Positions 14,954-21,853 of a stretch of DNA of 32,000 nt are shown in pieces. Within the stretch, counting starts at the first letter, position 1, and each line of letters opens with the position of its first letter. Origin of the DNA: an uncultured Chromatiaceae bacterium (GTDB taxonomy: Bacteria; Pseudomonadota; Gammaproteobacteria; DRLM01); assembly GCA_945787555.1 (NCBI GenBank), contig CALZJG010000053.1:1-32000 (forward strand), in the 5' to 3' direction. The translations under genes were made by a program, and so were the position numbers. Under the pieces are notes generated by a model, which was not told the origin of the DNA, did not search any database, and saw nothing but the letters and a program-made list of their open reading frames with translations.

Positions 14954-17451
14954 GAAGTCTCGGCATCCGTCTCGCGTTGGTGATCTCCGGCGTTCTATCG
15001 GTGTTGGTGTTGGTCGCCGGCTTGTGGCTGGATAAGCAGCTCACGGAGGCCATGCGCCAGGAGGAATTGCGCCAAGCCAAGCTGCACGCCGGCACCTTGC
15101 TCGGCAGTTTGCAAACCCTCATGCTCAATGGTCAAGGCACCTTGGCGCGCTCTTGGATCAACCGTATGCACGGCGAGGCCGGCATCGTCGATATCGCAGT
15201 GCTGCGTCGCAATGGCGAAGAAGCCTTTACCGATCTGACTACCGTACAGCAAGTCAATGGCCATCTGGGCGCGCCGGTATTCGAGCGCCGTCCCGTGGAC
15301 GCACATCACGCGCCCGTCGCTGAATCCCCCATCTTCTTGGAAGCGCTGAGCGGTCGTGCCGCCGTAGACTGGACGCAAGATGGGCAGATGTCCTTATTCA
15401 TGCCTATCGAAACACGCGAAGAATGCTTGCCTTGTCACGGTTATGAAAAAGAGCCGTTGCGCGGTGTGTTGAAGCTGGCGCTGTCCACCGTGGATGCGGA
15501 GGAGCGCATCGAATTGGTACGTCATCGCTTGTGGGGCGTGGCGGCGGTCATGGTGGCGCTGCTCGGCGTGGCGATGTGGTGGGCGCTGCGCCTGAGTGTG
15601 TTGCGTCCGGTCGCTGCGCTGCGCGATGCCATCACCCGTGTCGGGGAAGGTGATCGTCTCACTAAGCTGGAGGTGGCGCGTCGCGATGAGTTAGGTGAAG
15701 TGGCCACTGTGTTCAATCACATGCAAGATAAGTTGGTGGCCTCCGAAACCCGTGTCCACGCGGTGATGGATAATGTGGTGGATGCCATCATCACCATCGA
15801 CGAGCGCGGCACGATCGAGTCGGCCAACCAGGCGCTACGGCAGGTATTCGGGTACGCAGCCGATGAGGTGATCGGCAAAAACATCAGCATGCTCATGCCC
15901 GAGCCGCATCGAAGTCGGCATGACGGTTATTTGGCGAATTACTTGGCAACCGGCATCTCTAAGATTGTCGGTGTGGGCCGCGAAGTCGCCGGCAAGCGCA
16001 AAGACGGCCAGGTGTTTCCCATGGATTTGGCGGTGAGCGAAATGAGGCTCTACAACCGCCGTTTTTTCATAGGCATCTGCCGCGACATCACCGAGCGCAA
16101 GGAGCAGGTCGCAGCCATACAATATCAAGCCTTGCATGACGCGCTCACCGACTTGCCTAATCGCACCTTGCTGTCCGACCGTCTGCACCAAGCCTTAATC
16201 AATGCGCAGCGTGACCAGGACAGTCTGGCGCTGATCATCATGGATTTGGATCACTTCAAGGAAATCAACGACACATTGGGCCATCATAACGGTGATCTAA
16301 TCCTGCAACAGGTGGCGGCGCGAGTGCGTGACTTGCTGCGCGAATCGGACACCGTGGCGCGCCTCGGCGGTGATGAATTCGCATTGTTATTGCCTTCCGC
16401 CGCATTGGCGGACGCGGAACGCATTGCCAAGAAAATCATCGCCATGCTCGATCGTCCCTTCGAGCTCGAGGGACAATCCTTTCATGTCGGTGGTAGCTTG
16501 GGTATCGCGCTACATCCGGGGCATGGGCGTGACGGCGCTGCACTCATGAAGCAAGCCGATGTGGCGATGTACGAAGCCAAGCGCAACAGAACCGGCTACT
16601 CGTTCTATGATCCGGCCAAGGATCAACACAGCTTGCGCAATCTCTCTTTGATGGGCGATCTGCGCCACGCCGTCGATGCCAATCAATTGGTGTTGTATTA
16701 CCAGCCCAAGGTCAACACCCAAACCGGCCGCGTGAGCGGCGTGGAAGCTTTGGTACGTTGGGATCATCCGCAACACGGGCTCATGTATCCGGACGATTTC
16801 ATCCCTTTGGCCGAGCAAACCGGCCTGATCAAAAACATTACCTTATGGGTGCTGCGCAAAGCGCTGTCGCAAAGTCGTGATTGGCAGCAATCGGGTATCG
16901 ACATCAGCATGGCGGTGAACCTCTCGGCGCGTAATCTGCAGGACGCCGCTTTCCCCGATGAAGTGGCCGATCTGTTGCGCGAATTCGGCAATCAATTGGG
17001 GCGCTTGCGTTTGGAGATTACCGAGACGGCGATGATGGCAGACCCCGCCCGCGCCTTGGATATTCTCAATACTTTGGGTGGCATGGGCGTGCGTTTGTCT
17101 ATCGACGATTTCGGTACTGGCTATTCCTCATTAGCCTATCTAAAACAATTGCCGGTGGCGGAACTGAAGATAGACCGCTCCTTCATCATGAATATGACCG
17201 AAGTGGAGAACGATGCGGTGATCGTGCGATCCACGATAGACCTGGCCCACAACATCGGTCTGCGCGTGGTGGCCGAGGGCGTCGAGGATAAGAAGACCTA
17301 TGAGATGCTCGCTGAGTTGGGGTGCGATGTTGTGCAAGGTTACTATATCAGCCGACCGATACCCGCTAGCGAGCTGGTGCGCTGGTTGCAGACGCCGCCG
17401 TGGGGGATGCAACGCAGTCACGATGGCGAGGGAGCGCTTACTCGAGGTTAG
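14950..17451 (+). CDS. membrane GGDEF-EAL protein with CxxCH heme-type periplasmic sensor, HAMP and PAS
   Basis: An 833-residue c-di-GMP enzyme. Order: membrane helix (about residues 7-24), periplasmic sensor with ECLPCHGYE (Cys159, Cys162, His163), membrane helix (about 195-213), HAMP (about 214-265), PAS (about 270-385, ending in DITERKEQ), GGDEF and EAL. GGDEF is intact (473-477) with an inhibitory-site RESD at 464-467. EAL is intact: EALVRW at 599, NLSARNL, ITETAMM, IDDFGTGYSS near 718, KIDRSF and EGVED. Both synthase and phosphodiesterase activity are possible. The sensor resembles DUF3365/Tll0287-type c-heme domains, so heme redox state or a gas ligand may be the signal; this is inferred. 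The GTG start has GGAG six bases upstream. The 3' end overlaps the convergent NHL gene by 14 bases. Confidence 0.93.
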   Translation: MRSLGIRLALVISGVLSVLVLVAGLWLDKQLTEAMRQEELRQAKLHAGTLLGSLQTLMLNGQGTLARSWINRMHGEAGIVDIAVLRRNGEEAFTDLTTVQQVNGHLGAPVFERRPVDAHHAPVAESPIFLEALSGRAAVDWTQDGQMSLFMPIETREECLPCHGYEKEPLRGVLKLALSTVDAEERIELVRHRLWGVAAVMVALLGVAMWWALRLSVLRPVAALRDAITRVGEGDRLTKLEVARRDELGEVATVFNHMQDKLVASETRVHAVMDNVVDAIITIDERGTIESANQALRQVFGYAADEVIGKNISMLMPEPHRSRHDGYLANYLATGISKIVGVGREVAGKRKDGQVFPMDLAVSEMRLYNRRFFIGICRDITERKEQVAAIQYQALHDALTDLPNRTLLSDRLHQALINAQRDQDSLALIIMDLDHFKEINDTLGHHNGDLILQQVAARVRDLLRESDTVARLGGDEFALLLPSAALADAERIAKKIIAMLDRPFELEGQSFHVGGSLGIALHPGHGRDGAALMKQADVAMYEAKRNRTGYSFYDPAKDQHSLRNLSLMGDLRHAVDANQLVLYYQPKVNTQTGRVSGVEALVRWDHPQHGLMYPDDFIPLAEQTGLIKNITLWVLRKALSQSRDWQQSGIDISMAVNLSARNLQDAAFPDEVADLLREFGNQLGRLRLEITETAMMADPARALDILNTLGGMGVRLSIDDFGTGYSSLAYLKQLPVAELKIDRSFIMNMTEVENDAVIVRSTIDLAHNIGLRVVAEGVEDKKTYEMLAELGCDVVQGYYISRPIPASELVRWLQTPPWGMQRSHDGEGALTRG

Positions 17452-18559
17452 GCGCGGTGCCGGGCGCGGCCGCGGCGATGGGGCGAAATACCTCGACCTT
17501 GCGGAAGTAGCCATCAGCGATATAAATCCACCCGTTTTCGTCCACCGCGACGCCTACCGGCAGACTGAAGCGGCCGGGTAGGCTGACGTTGCCGCGATTG
17601 CCGAGGAACATCAGCAATTGCCCCTGTGAATTGAAGATCTGCACATTGCCGAAAGCGTTGTCCACCACGTAAATATTACCGGCGGGATCGGTGGCGATGC
17701 CCTTGGGGCGGGCGAATTGGCCCGGGAAGCGTCCCAGTTCGCCGAAACTGCTGCGAAATTGTCCGTCGGGACCAAAGGCCTGCACTCGGAAATTACCGCC
17801 GTCCACCACATACAGCGTGCCGTCCGGCGCCGTGGCGGCGGTGACCGGCAAATTGAATTCACCTAGCCCTTCACCGCGCTTACCGATGGTTTGCAGTAGC
17901 GCGCCGCTCTGCGGGTCGAGCACTTGCACGCGGTGTTCTTGATTTTCCACGCCCCCTAAGTCGACCACGTAAAGATGACTGTCATCCGGGCTCAACGCCA
18001 CGCCGGTGGGTCGCTGCAGCGTGCCATCCTCGCCCAAGGTGCGCAGATGTTTACCGTCGGCGTCGTACACCTTTACGCGCCGTGCCGAGACATCAGCCAC
18101 GTAGACATCGCCGTTGCTCGCCAGTGTCAGATCTATGGGTTTGATGAGTTCGCCGGGCTGATCTTCGCCGAACTGGCGGTAATGCTCGGCGGCGATGTCG
18201 AACAACAGCACTGCGCGCTGCGCCGTGTCGGTGACGTAAACCTTGCCTTGGCGCGCCGCCACGCCCCACGGCTTCTTTATGCCGCGTGCTTCTTGCGAGC
18301 GCCCGGTGGCCATGGTTTTGAAGCGGGCCAGGCGGCTCTTGCCTTCGACGTCTTCGTTGATACGTAGAGTGCGTTCGTAAATGAAGCGCGCTTCGTCGGG
18401 GGGCGCGGGATAGACCGGCGGTGGCTCCAGCGGCGTCGGCGGGGTGCTGGCGCAGCCGGCGAGCAGGCCGCTCGCCAGGGCTGCGCTGACGAGCAGTATC
18501 AAGAAGGAGGCCGGTGTTTTTCCGAGCACGGGAGTCGCGCCGCTCATACCGCTATGCAT
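17438..18559 (-). CDS. NHL-repeat six-bladed propeller lipoprotein
   Basis: A 373-residue protein with a lipoprotein signal (LLAGC, Cys36), a Pro-rich linker, and NHL repeats of the type P.G(V/I)A.D..G.(I/L)YV(V/A)D....(R/V)(V/I)QVF from about residue 97 to the C-terminus. NHL propellers bind proteins or ligands and have no fixed activity. An ATG four codons in (18547) is an alternative start; neither has a strong ribosome site. It follows the pentaheme cytochrome gene by 17 bases and is likely co-transcribed with it; lipoprotein propellers next to multiheme cytochromes suggest a shared envelope complex. It ends 14 bases inside the 3' end of the opposing GGDEF-EAL gene. Confidence 0.9.
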   Translation of the reverse strand: MHSGMSGATPVLGKTPASFLILLVSAALASGLLAGCASTPPTPLEPPPVYPAPPDEARFIYERTLRINEDVEGKSRLARFKTMATGRSQEARGIKKPWGVAARQGKVYVTDTAQRAVLLFDIAAEHYRQFGEDQPGELIKPIDLTLASNGDVYVADVSARRVKVYDADGKHLRTLGEDGTLQRPTGVALSPDDSHLYVVDLGGVENQEHRVQVLDPQSGALLQTIGKRGEGLGEFNLPVTAATAPDGTLYVVDGGNFRVQAFGPDGQFRSSFGELGRFPGQFARPKGIATDPAGNIYVVDNAFGNVQIFNSQGQLLMFLGNRGNVSLPGRFSLPVGVAVDENGWIYIADGYFRKVEVFRPIAAAAPGTAPNLE

Positions 18560-18576
18560 TGCCGATCGTTAACCAA

Positions 18577-19365
18577 TTATTTGATATGGCAGGTTTCACA
18601 CAGGCGGTCGGCACGATCGCGCAACAGCAAGGTGATGTCAGGGTCATGGACATTGTGGCAGGTAGCGCATTCCACCTTGCCGTCGTAGAGCTTGATGCCG
18701 TTGTCGAAGCCATAGTGTCCATCCGGTGTACGGAAGTCCTGGTCTTTGTCGGTGAGTCCGGCGTAGGTCATCGAGAAGGGATGGTCGTTGGTCAAATCAG
18801 TACCGATGTGCTTGATGGCGATGCTATGCGCGACGCGGCCATTGTGACATTTGCCGCAGCTCATCAGATCATCGCCGCCGTTTAGGCGCAGATGCATCGC
18901 CGCATCCTTGCTGCTTTCCCAGCCATCGGGCTTGAATACCGTCATATCCACGCCCATGGTGCCGTCGTGGCAGGACAGGCACAGCAGGCTGATGGGGCTG
19001 GGTGCACGCACTTTGTTGTCCAGCGTGCGGCTGTCGTACAGATCGTAGGCCCCTTGAGCGGGAATGAAGCGATTCCAGCCCGGGTTGCCGCCGTTGTCGG
19101 CGCTGTCGAGTTCCGGGCGTTCGGGCGGTAGATGGCAATACACACACGAAGTACCGAAGTCGGAAAAGGCCAGCCCCGGCATGGCCACCACGCCGGCGCG
19201 TTGGTTGAGGCCGGTGAAATCGTGCTTGGTGCCGAGGAGCGTTCCGGCCAGCGCGTTCGCGACCAGGCCGAAACCGACCAGCAGCGCGGCCACGCCGGCA
19301 AGGGTCACCGCGCGCCGGCGTCGAGGTTTGATCGCAAGCGTATTGTTGTTGATTCGGGTCGTCAC
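18577..19365 (-). CDS. pentaheme c-type cytochrome with paired CxxCH C-terminus
   Basis: A 262-residue exported protein. The basic N-terminus and hydrophobic core (about residues 20-40, ending ANALA) form a signal peptide. Five heme motifs are seen: CVYCH (74), CLSCH (129), CGKCH (170), CATCH (233) and CETCH (256). The last two with the segment between them (NVHDPDITLLLRD...LC) match the doubled-CxxCH domain found in multiheme electron-transfer proteins. Additional His residues (KHDF, AMH, VAH, IKH, NDHP, DGHYG) can serve as distal ligands, so bis-His hemes are likely. The GTG start has AAGGA about nine bases upstream. It is divergent from the hexaheme locus and in operon with the NHL lipoprotein. 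The electron partner is not known. Confidence 0.93.
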   Translation of the reverse strand: MTTRINNNTLAIKPRRRRAVTLAGVAALLVGFGLVANALAGTLLGTKHDFTGLNQRAGVVAMPGLAFSDFGTSCVYCHLPPERPELDSADNGGNPGWNRFIPAQGAYDLYDSRTLDNKVRAPSPISLLCLSCHDGTMGVDMTVFKPDGWESSKDAAMHLRLNGGDDLMSCGKCHNGRVAHSIAIKHIGTDLTNDHPFSMTYAGLTDKDQDFRTPDGHYGFDNGIKLYDGKVECATCHNVHDPDITLLLRDRADRLCETCHIK

Positions 19366-19420
19366 CGGCCGTTGTCCTTAGCGTGATCCCACAGACTGCG
19401 AGCGCATGGCCCCAAGAGTA

Positions 19421-19452
19421 GCGCAATTGATTATTTTGCGCCACAATGGCGC
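19421..19452. promoter_or_regulatory. overlapping inverted repeats in the divergent cytochrome promoter region
   Basis: GCGCAA at 19421-19426 and TTGCGC at 19436-19441 form one inverted repeat; GCGCCA at 19438-19443 and TGGCGC at 19447-19452 form a second that shares its left arm with the first. They sit between the divergent pentaheme and hexaheme genes, where an operator would be expected. No consensus of a named regulator was recognised. Confidence 0.35.
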
Positions 19453-19528
19453 CCTTTTCCGGATCTGCTGCGCTGGGAACGTAGCTACCCGCAGCGAGTC
19501 ACACTGAATAACCACTAGTCTTCAATAC

Positions 19529-20554
19529 ATGGTACAGATGAAGTCTCATTTCCCTTTAGCGGCACTAGCTTTGTTGACTGTAATCCTGGTTGGCCCAACG
19601 GCCGCGGCGGATGACGGCGCGACGGTGTATGAGCAGTACTGCGCGGTGTGCCACGGCGATAAAGGCGATGGGCAGACCCGCGTGCGCCGCGGTCTGAGTC
19701 CGCCGCCGCGCGATTTTACGACGGGCTTGGCGCGCAAAGAACTGAGTCGTGAGCGCATGATCACCTCCGTCACCCACGGTCGTCCCGGTACCGCCATGAT
19801 GCCGTTCAGTGGTCGTTTGTCGGATGAGGAAGTCGCCACCGTGGTCGATCACATTCGCGCCACCTTTATGCAGGGTGAGGCCGAGGCGGCGCGGCCCGTG
19901 AAACTGGTCTTGGGCGAAGAGTTGTATGTGCGTCATTGCGCGGTGTGTCACGGCGACCAAGGCAGCGGTGCGATGTGGACTCGCAGCAGTCTCAATCCGC
20001 CACCGCGCGACTTCAGTGCCACCAGTGGTGTTGAGCTTACTCGCGAGCGCATGATCACCTCCGTCACCCATGGCCGTCCCGGTACCGCGATGATGTCGTT
20101 TCACCGGCGTTTGAGCGGCCCGGAAATCGAGGCCGTGGTGGATTACGTGCGTACTTCGTTTTTGGGTAAGTCGGCAGCGGCCGCACCGTCCCATCCGCCG
20201 CTGACCGTGGATATGACGCAGCCATTTCCCAAAGGTTTGCGTGGCGATGTTGCAAAAGGCGGCCATTTCTATCAAGACAATTGCGCAACTTGCCATGGCG
20301 AGCAGGGTGAGGGCAATGGCCCGCGCTCCAGTTTCATCAGCCCGAAGCCGCGCAATTTTACCGCCGCCGAGGCGCGGCAACGCTTGAATCGGCCCGCGTT
20401 GTACGCCGCCGTGCGTGACGGTCTGCGTGGCACGGTGATGCCCGCTTGGGGCAAGGTGCTGGGCGATCAGGAGTTGGCCGATGTGGCGGAATATGTGTTT
20501 GTCACTTTCGTGCATCCCCATTCCGAAGGTAAAAAAAAACTGGACCAACCCTAG
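19529..20554 (+). CDS. triheme cytochrome c, upstream half of a probable hexaheme protein
   Basis: A 341-residue exported protein with a signal peptide (about residues 1-26, cleavage near TAA-AD) and three class I cytochrome c domains: CAVCH (38), CAVCH (137) and CATCH (252), with axial Met candidates in GTAMMPF, GTAMMSF and GTVMPAW. Domains 1 and 2 are recent duplicates, sharing PPPRDF and RERMITSVTHGRPGTAMM almost exactly, including at the DNA level. The last codons (GKKKLDQP-stop) lie across a run of nine A. A minus-one shift there joins this frame to the next triheme frame without a stop. An ATG three codons in (19538) is an alternative start. Likely a periplasmic electron carrier. Confidence 0.92.
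   Translation: MVQMKSHFPLAALALLTVILVGPTAAADDGATVYEQYCAVCHGDKGDGQTRVRRGLSPPPRDFTTGLARKELSRERMITSVTHGRPGTAMMPFSGRLSDEEVATVVDHIRATFMQGEAEAARPVKLVLGEELYVRHCAVCHGDQGSGAMWTRSSLNPPPRDFSATSGVELTRERMITSVTHGRPGTAMMSFHRRLSGPEIEAVVDYVRTSFLGKSAAAAPSHPPLTVDMTQPFPKGLRGDVAKGGHFYQDNCATCHGEQGEGNGPRSSFISPKPRNFTAAEARQRLNRPALYAAVRDGLRGTVMPAWGKVLGDQELADVAEYVFVTFVHPHSEGKKKLDQP
19751..19801 (+). repeat. 51-base direct repeat, copy 1 (cytochrome domain duplication)
   Basis: This segment of cytochrome domain 1 matches 20045-20095 in domain 2 at 48 of 51 positions, with the three differences at silent third positions. It encodes ERMITSVTHGRPGTAMM and marks a recent internal duplication or gene conversion. Confidence 0.9.
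20045..20095 (+). repeat. 51-base direct repeat, copy 2
   Basis: Second copy of the repeat at 19751-19801, 294 bases downstream and in the same reading frame, in cytochrome domain 2. Confidence 0.9.
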
Positions 20555-20568
20555 CCGCAGTGAGCGGC
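20531..20568 (+). other. A9 slippery run with downstream hairpin: candidate frameshift site or sequencing error
   Basis: Nine consecutive A lie at 20531-20539. The zero frame reads GGT AAA AAA AAA CTG and stops at TAG 20552-20554. A minus-one slip (or one extra A in the mRNA) reads AAA ACT GGA CCA ACC CTA GCC GCA GTG and runs into the next cytochrome frame with no stop. The last seven A have the A_AAA_AAA slippery layout. A GCCGC/GCGGC hairpin at 20554-20568 and a ten-base palindrome at 20575-20584 lie downstream, and GAAGG lies just upstream. An indel error in the homopolymer would look the same. Confidence 0.7.
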
Positions 20569-21471
20569 GATTTGGACCGCGGTCGCCAGGTCTATAACGA
20601 ACGCTGTTATTTCTGTCACGGCTACAACGGTGATGCCAAGACGCTGGCGGCCAGTTATCTGCAGCCTCCGCCGCGCAATTTCACCCGCACCGATATGCGC
20701 CGCTTGTCGCGCGAGCGCATGATCGAAGTCGTCAGCCACGGCAAGCCGGATACCGCCATGAGCGGCTTCGCCAGTTTGCTGAGTGCGGTGGACATCGCCG
20801 CGGTAGTCGATTATGTGCGCCACACATTCATGGAGCGCGCTGCGGTCAACACTTATTACCACACCCCCGAGAACGGCTGGCCCGATCATGAGCGCTATCG
20901 CGCCGCGTTTCCCTTCGCCTTGGGTGAGATCGCGCTCGATACGCCGTGGGAACAATTGACGTCAGAGCAGCAGGCGGGGAAACGCTTGTTCATGGGCAGT
21001 TGCATTACTTGCCATGACCGCGCGCGGGTGCGCGACGAGGGCGCGGTGTGGGACCCGCGCGCCGTGTCATTCCCGCGCGGTGGTTTCAGTCTCGACGCGG
21101 CGCCGGACGCGACCTCCGGTGCGACGCCCTATGCAAAGCACGACGTGCCGCCGGTCTTGCATGATCTCTCCGCGCCAGAGCGACGCGGTGAGGCCTCGTT
21201 TCAAGCCAATTGCGCGTTCTGTCACGCCGCCGACGGCACCGGGCGCAATTGGATCGGACGTTTTCTCGAACCCCATCCGCGCGATTTGACCGGTCCCGCC
21301 ATGCGCGACATGACACGAGCTCGCCTCACAACGGTAATCCGAGACGGTCTGCCCGGTACCACCATGTCGGCCTGGAAAGAGGTGCTCAGTGATGCGGACA
21401 TCGAAGCCGTGATCGCTTACATCGCACGGGCCTTTCACCCACTCGCTGCCGAGGCGCCGCGGCGGGAATAG
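20560..21471 (+). CDS. triheme cytochrome c without own signal peptide, downstream half of a probable hexaheme protein
   Basis: A 303-residue frame with CYFCH (16), CITCH (148) and CAFCH (218). The first domain (PPPRNF, RERMIEVVSHGKPDTAM) is a close relative of domains 1 and 2 of the upstream protein; the third (HPRDLT, GLPGTTMSAW) resembles its domain 3. The middle domain is atypical: no Met motif is seen, and HDVPPVLHD may supply a His ligand. The only start (GTG 20560) has no ribosome binding site, and the protein begins straight in a cytochrome domain with no signal peptide. Cytochromes c must be exported for heme attachment, so it is probably made as a fusion with the upstream frame. The fused product would have 647 residues and six hemes. 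Confidence 0.85.
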   Translation: MSGDLDRGRQVYNERCYFCHGYNGDAKTLAASYLQPPPRNFTRTDMRRLSRERMIEVVSHGKPDTAMSGFASLLSAVDIAAVVDYVRHTFMERAAVNTYYHTPENGWPDHERYRAAFPFALGEIALDTPWEQLTSEQQAGKRLFMGSCITCHDRARVRDEGAVWDPRAVSFPRGGFSLDAAPDATSGATPYAKHDVPPVLHDLSAPERRGEASFQANCAFCHAADGTGRNWIGRFLEPHPRDLTGPAMRDMTRARLTTVIRDGLPGTTMSAWKEVLSDADIEAVIAYIARAFHPLAAEAPRRE

Positions 21472-21573
21472 CTTTCGCTTTCGCGCCGCGGCTCTTATCA
21501 TCCAAGCAGAGAGGCAAGTCGATGGGGATTTTCGCTCAGCACTTTTCCCGGCGCAGGCAGCGCTGGATTGAGG

Positions 21574-21819
21574 TGCTCACCCCATTCCGCTAGGGTATGC
21601 GGGAGGGCGTTGTGGTTGGATGGTGAGCCCTCAGACCATCGGTTGCGGTCGCTCGCAGCGCTCTCCCCCATTCGGCTAGGAGGGGTTGAGTAGCGGTTAG
21701 ATTGACGCCCTCACCTCATCGGCTGCGCTCCCCTCGCTGCGCTTCCCCCGCTAATTGGGGGTTGTGGTTAGTTCGAGAGCCCTCGCTCCACCCCTTTCCC
21801 GCCTGCGGGAGAGGGGGGT
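21574..21819. repeat. degenerate tandem repeats of a palindromic intergenic element
   Basis: Within the 382-base gap between the cytochromes and argC, no gene is supported. At least three related units are seen: 21627-21706, 21707-21778 and 21779-21819, each beginning GCCCTC followed by a variant of (A/C)CCATCGG(C/T)TGCG and a C-rich then G-rich part; 21574-21626 looks like a partial fourth. The last unit folds into a clean hairpin at 21791-21816 (CCCC.TTCCCGC against GCGGGAGAGGGG). The pattern resembles the C-rich palindromic intergenic repeats common in proteobacterial chromosomes. Bases 21472-21573 hold nothing I can recognise. Confidence 0.65.
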
Positions 21820-21853
21820 AAGTCTAAGAATTGTATTATTAGAGGCGGCATTC

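Noticed and set aside
19565-20548. Long open frame on the minus strand (327 codons) across the triheme cytochrome
   Set aside because: It is antisense to a gene with clear heme motifs, is rich in His, Arg and Thr without domain signatures, and arises from codon bias in GC-rich DNA.
21574-21819. CRISPR array
   Set aside because: The units are degenerate, adjacent without unique spacers, and no cas genes are present.
21755-21853. N-terminal extension of argC into the repeat region
   Set aside because: The extra 33 residues come from the repeat element; the ATG at 21854 has a ribosome site and gives the standard ArgC N-terminus.
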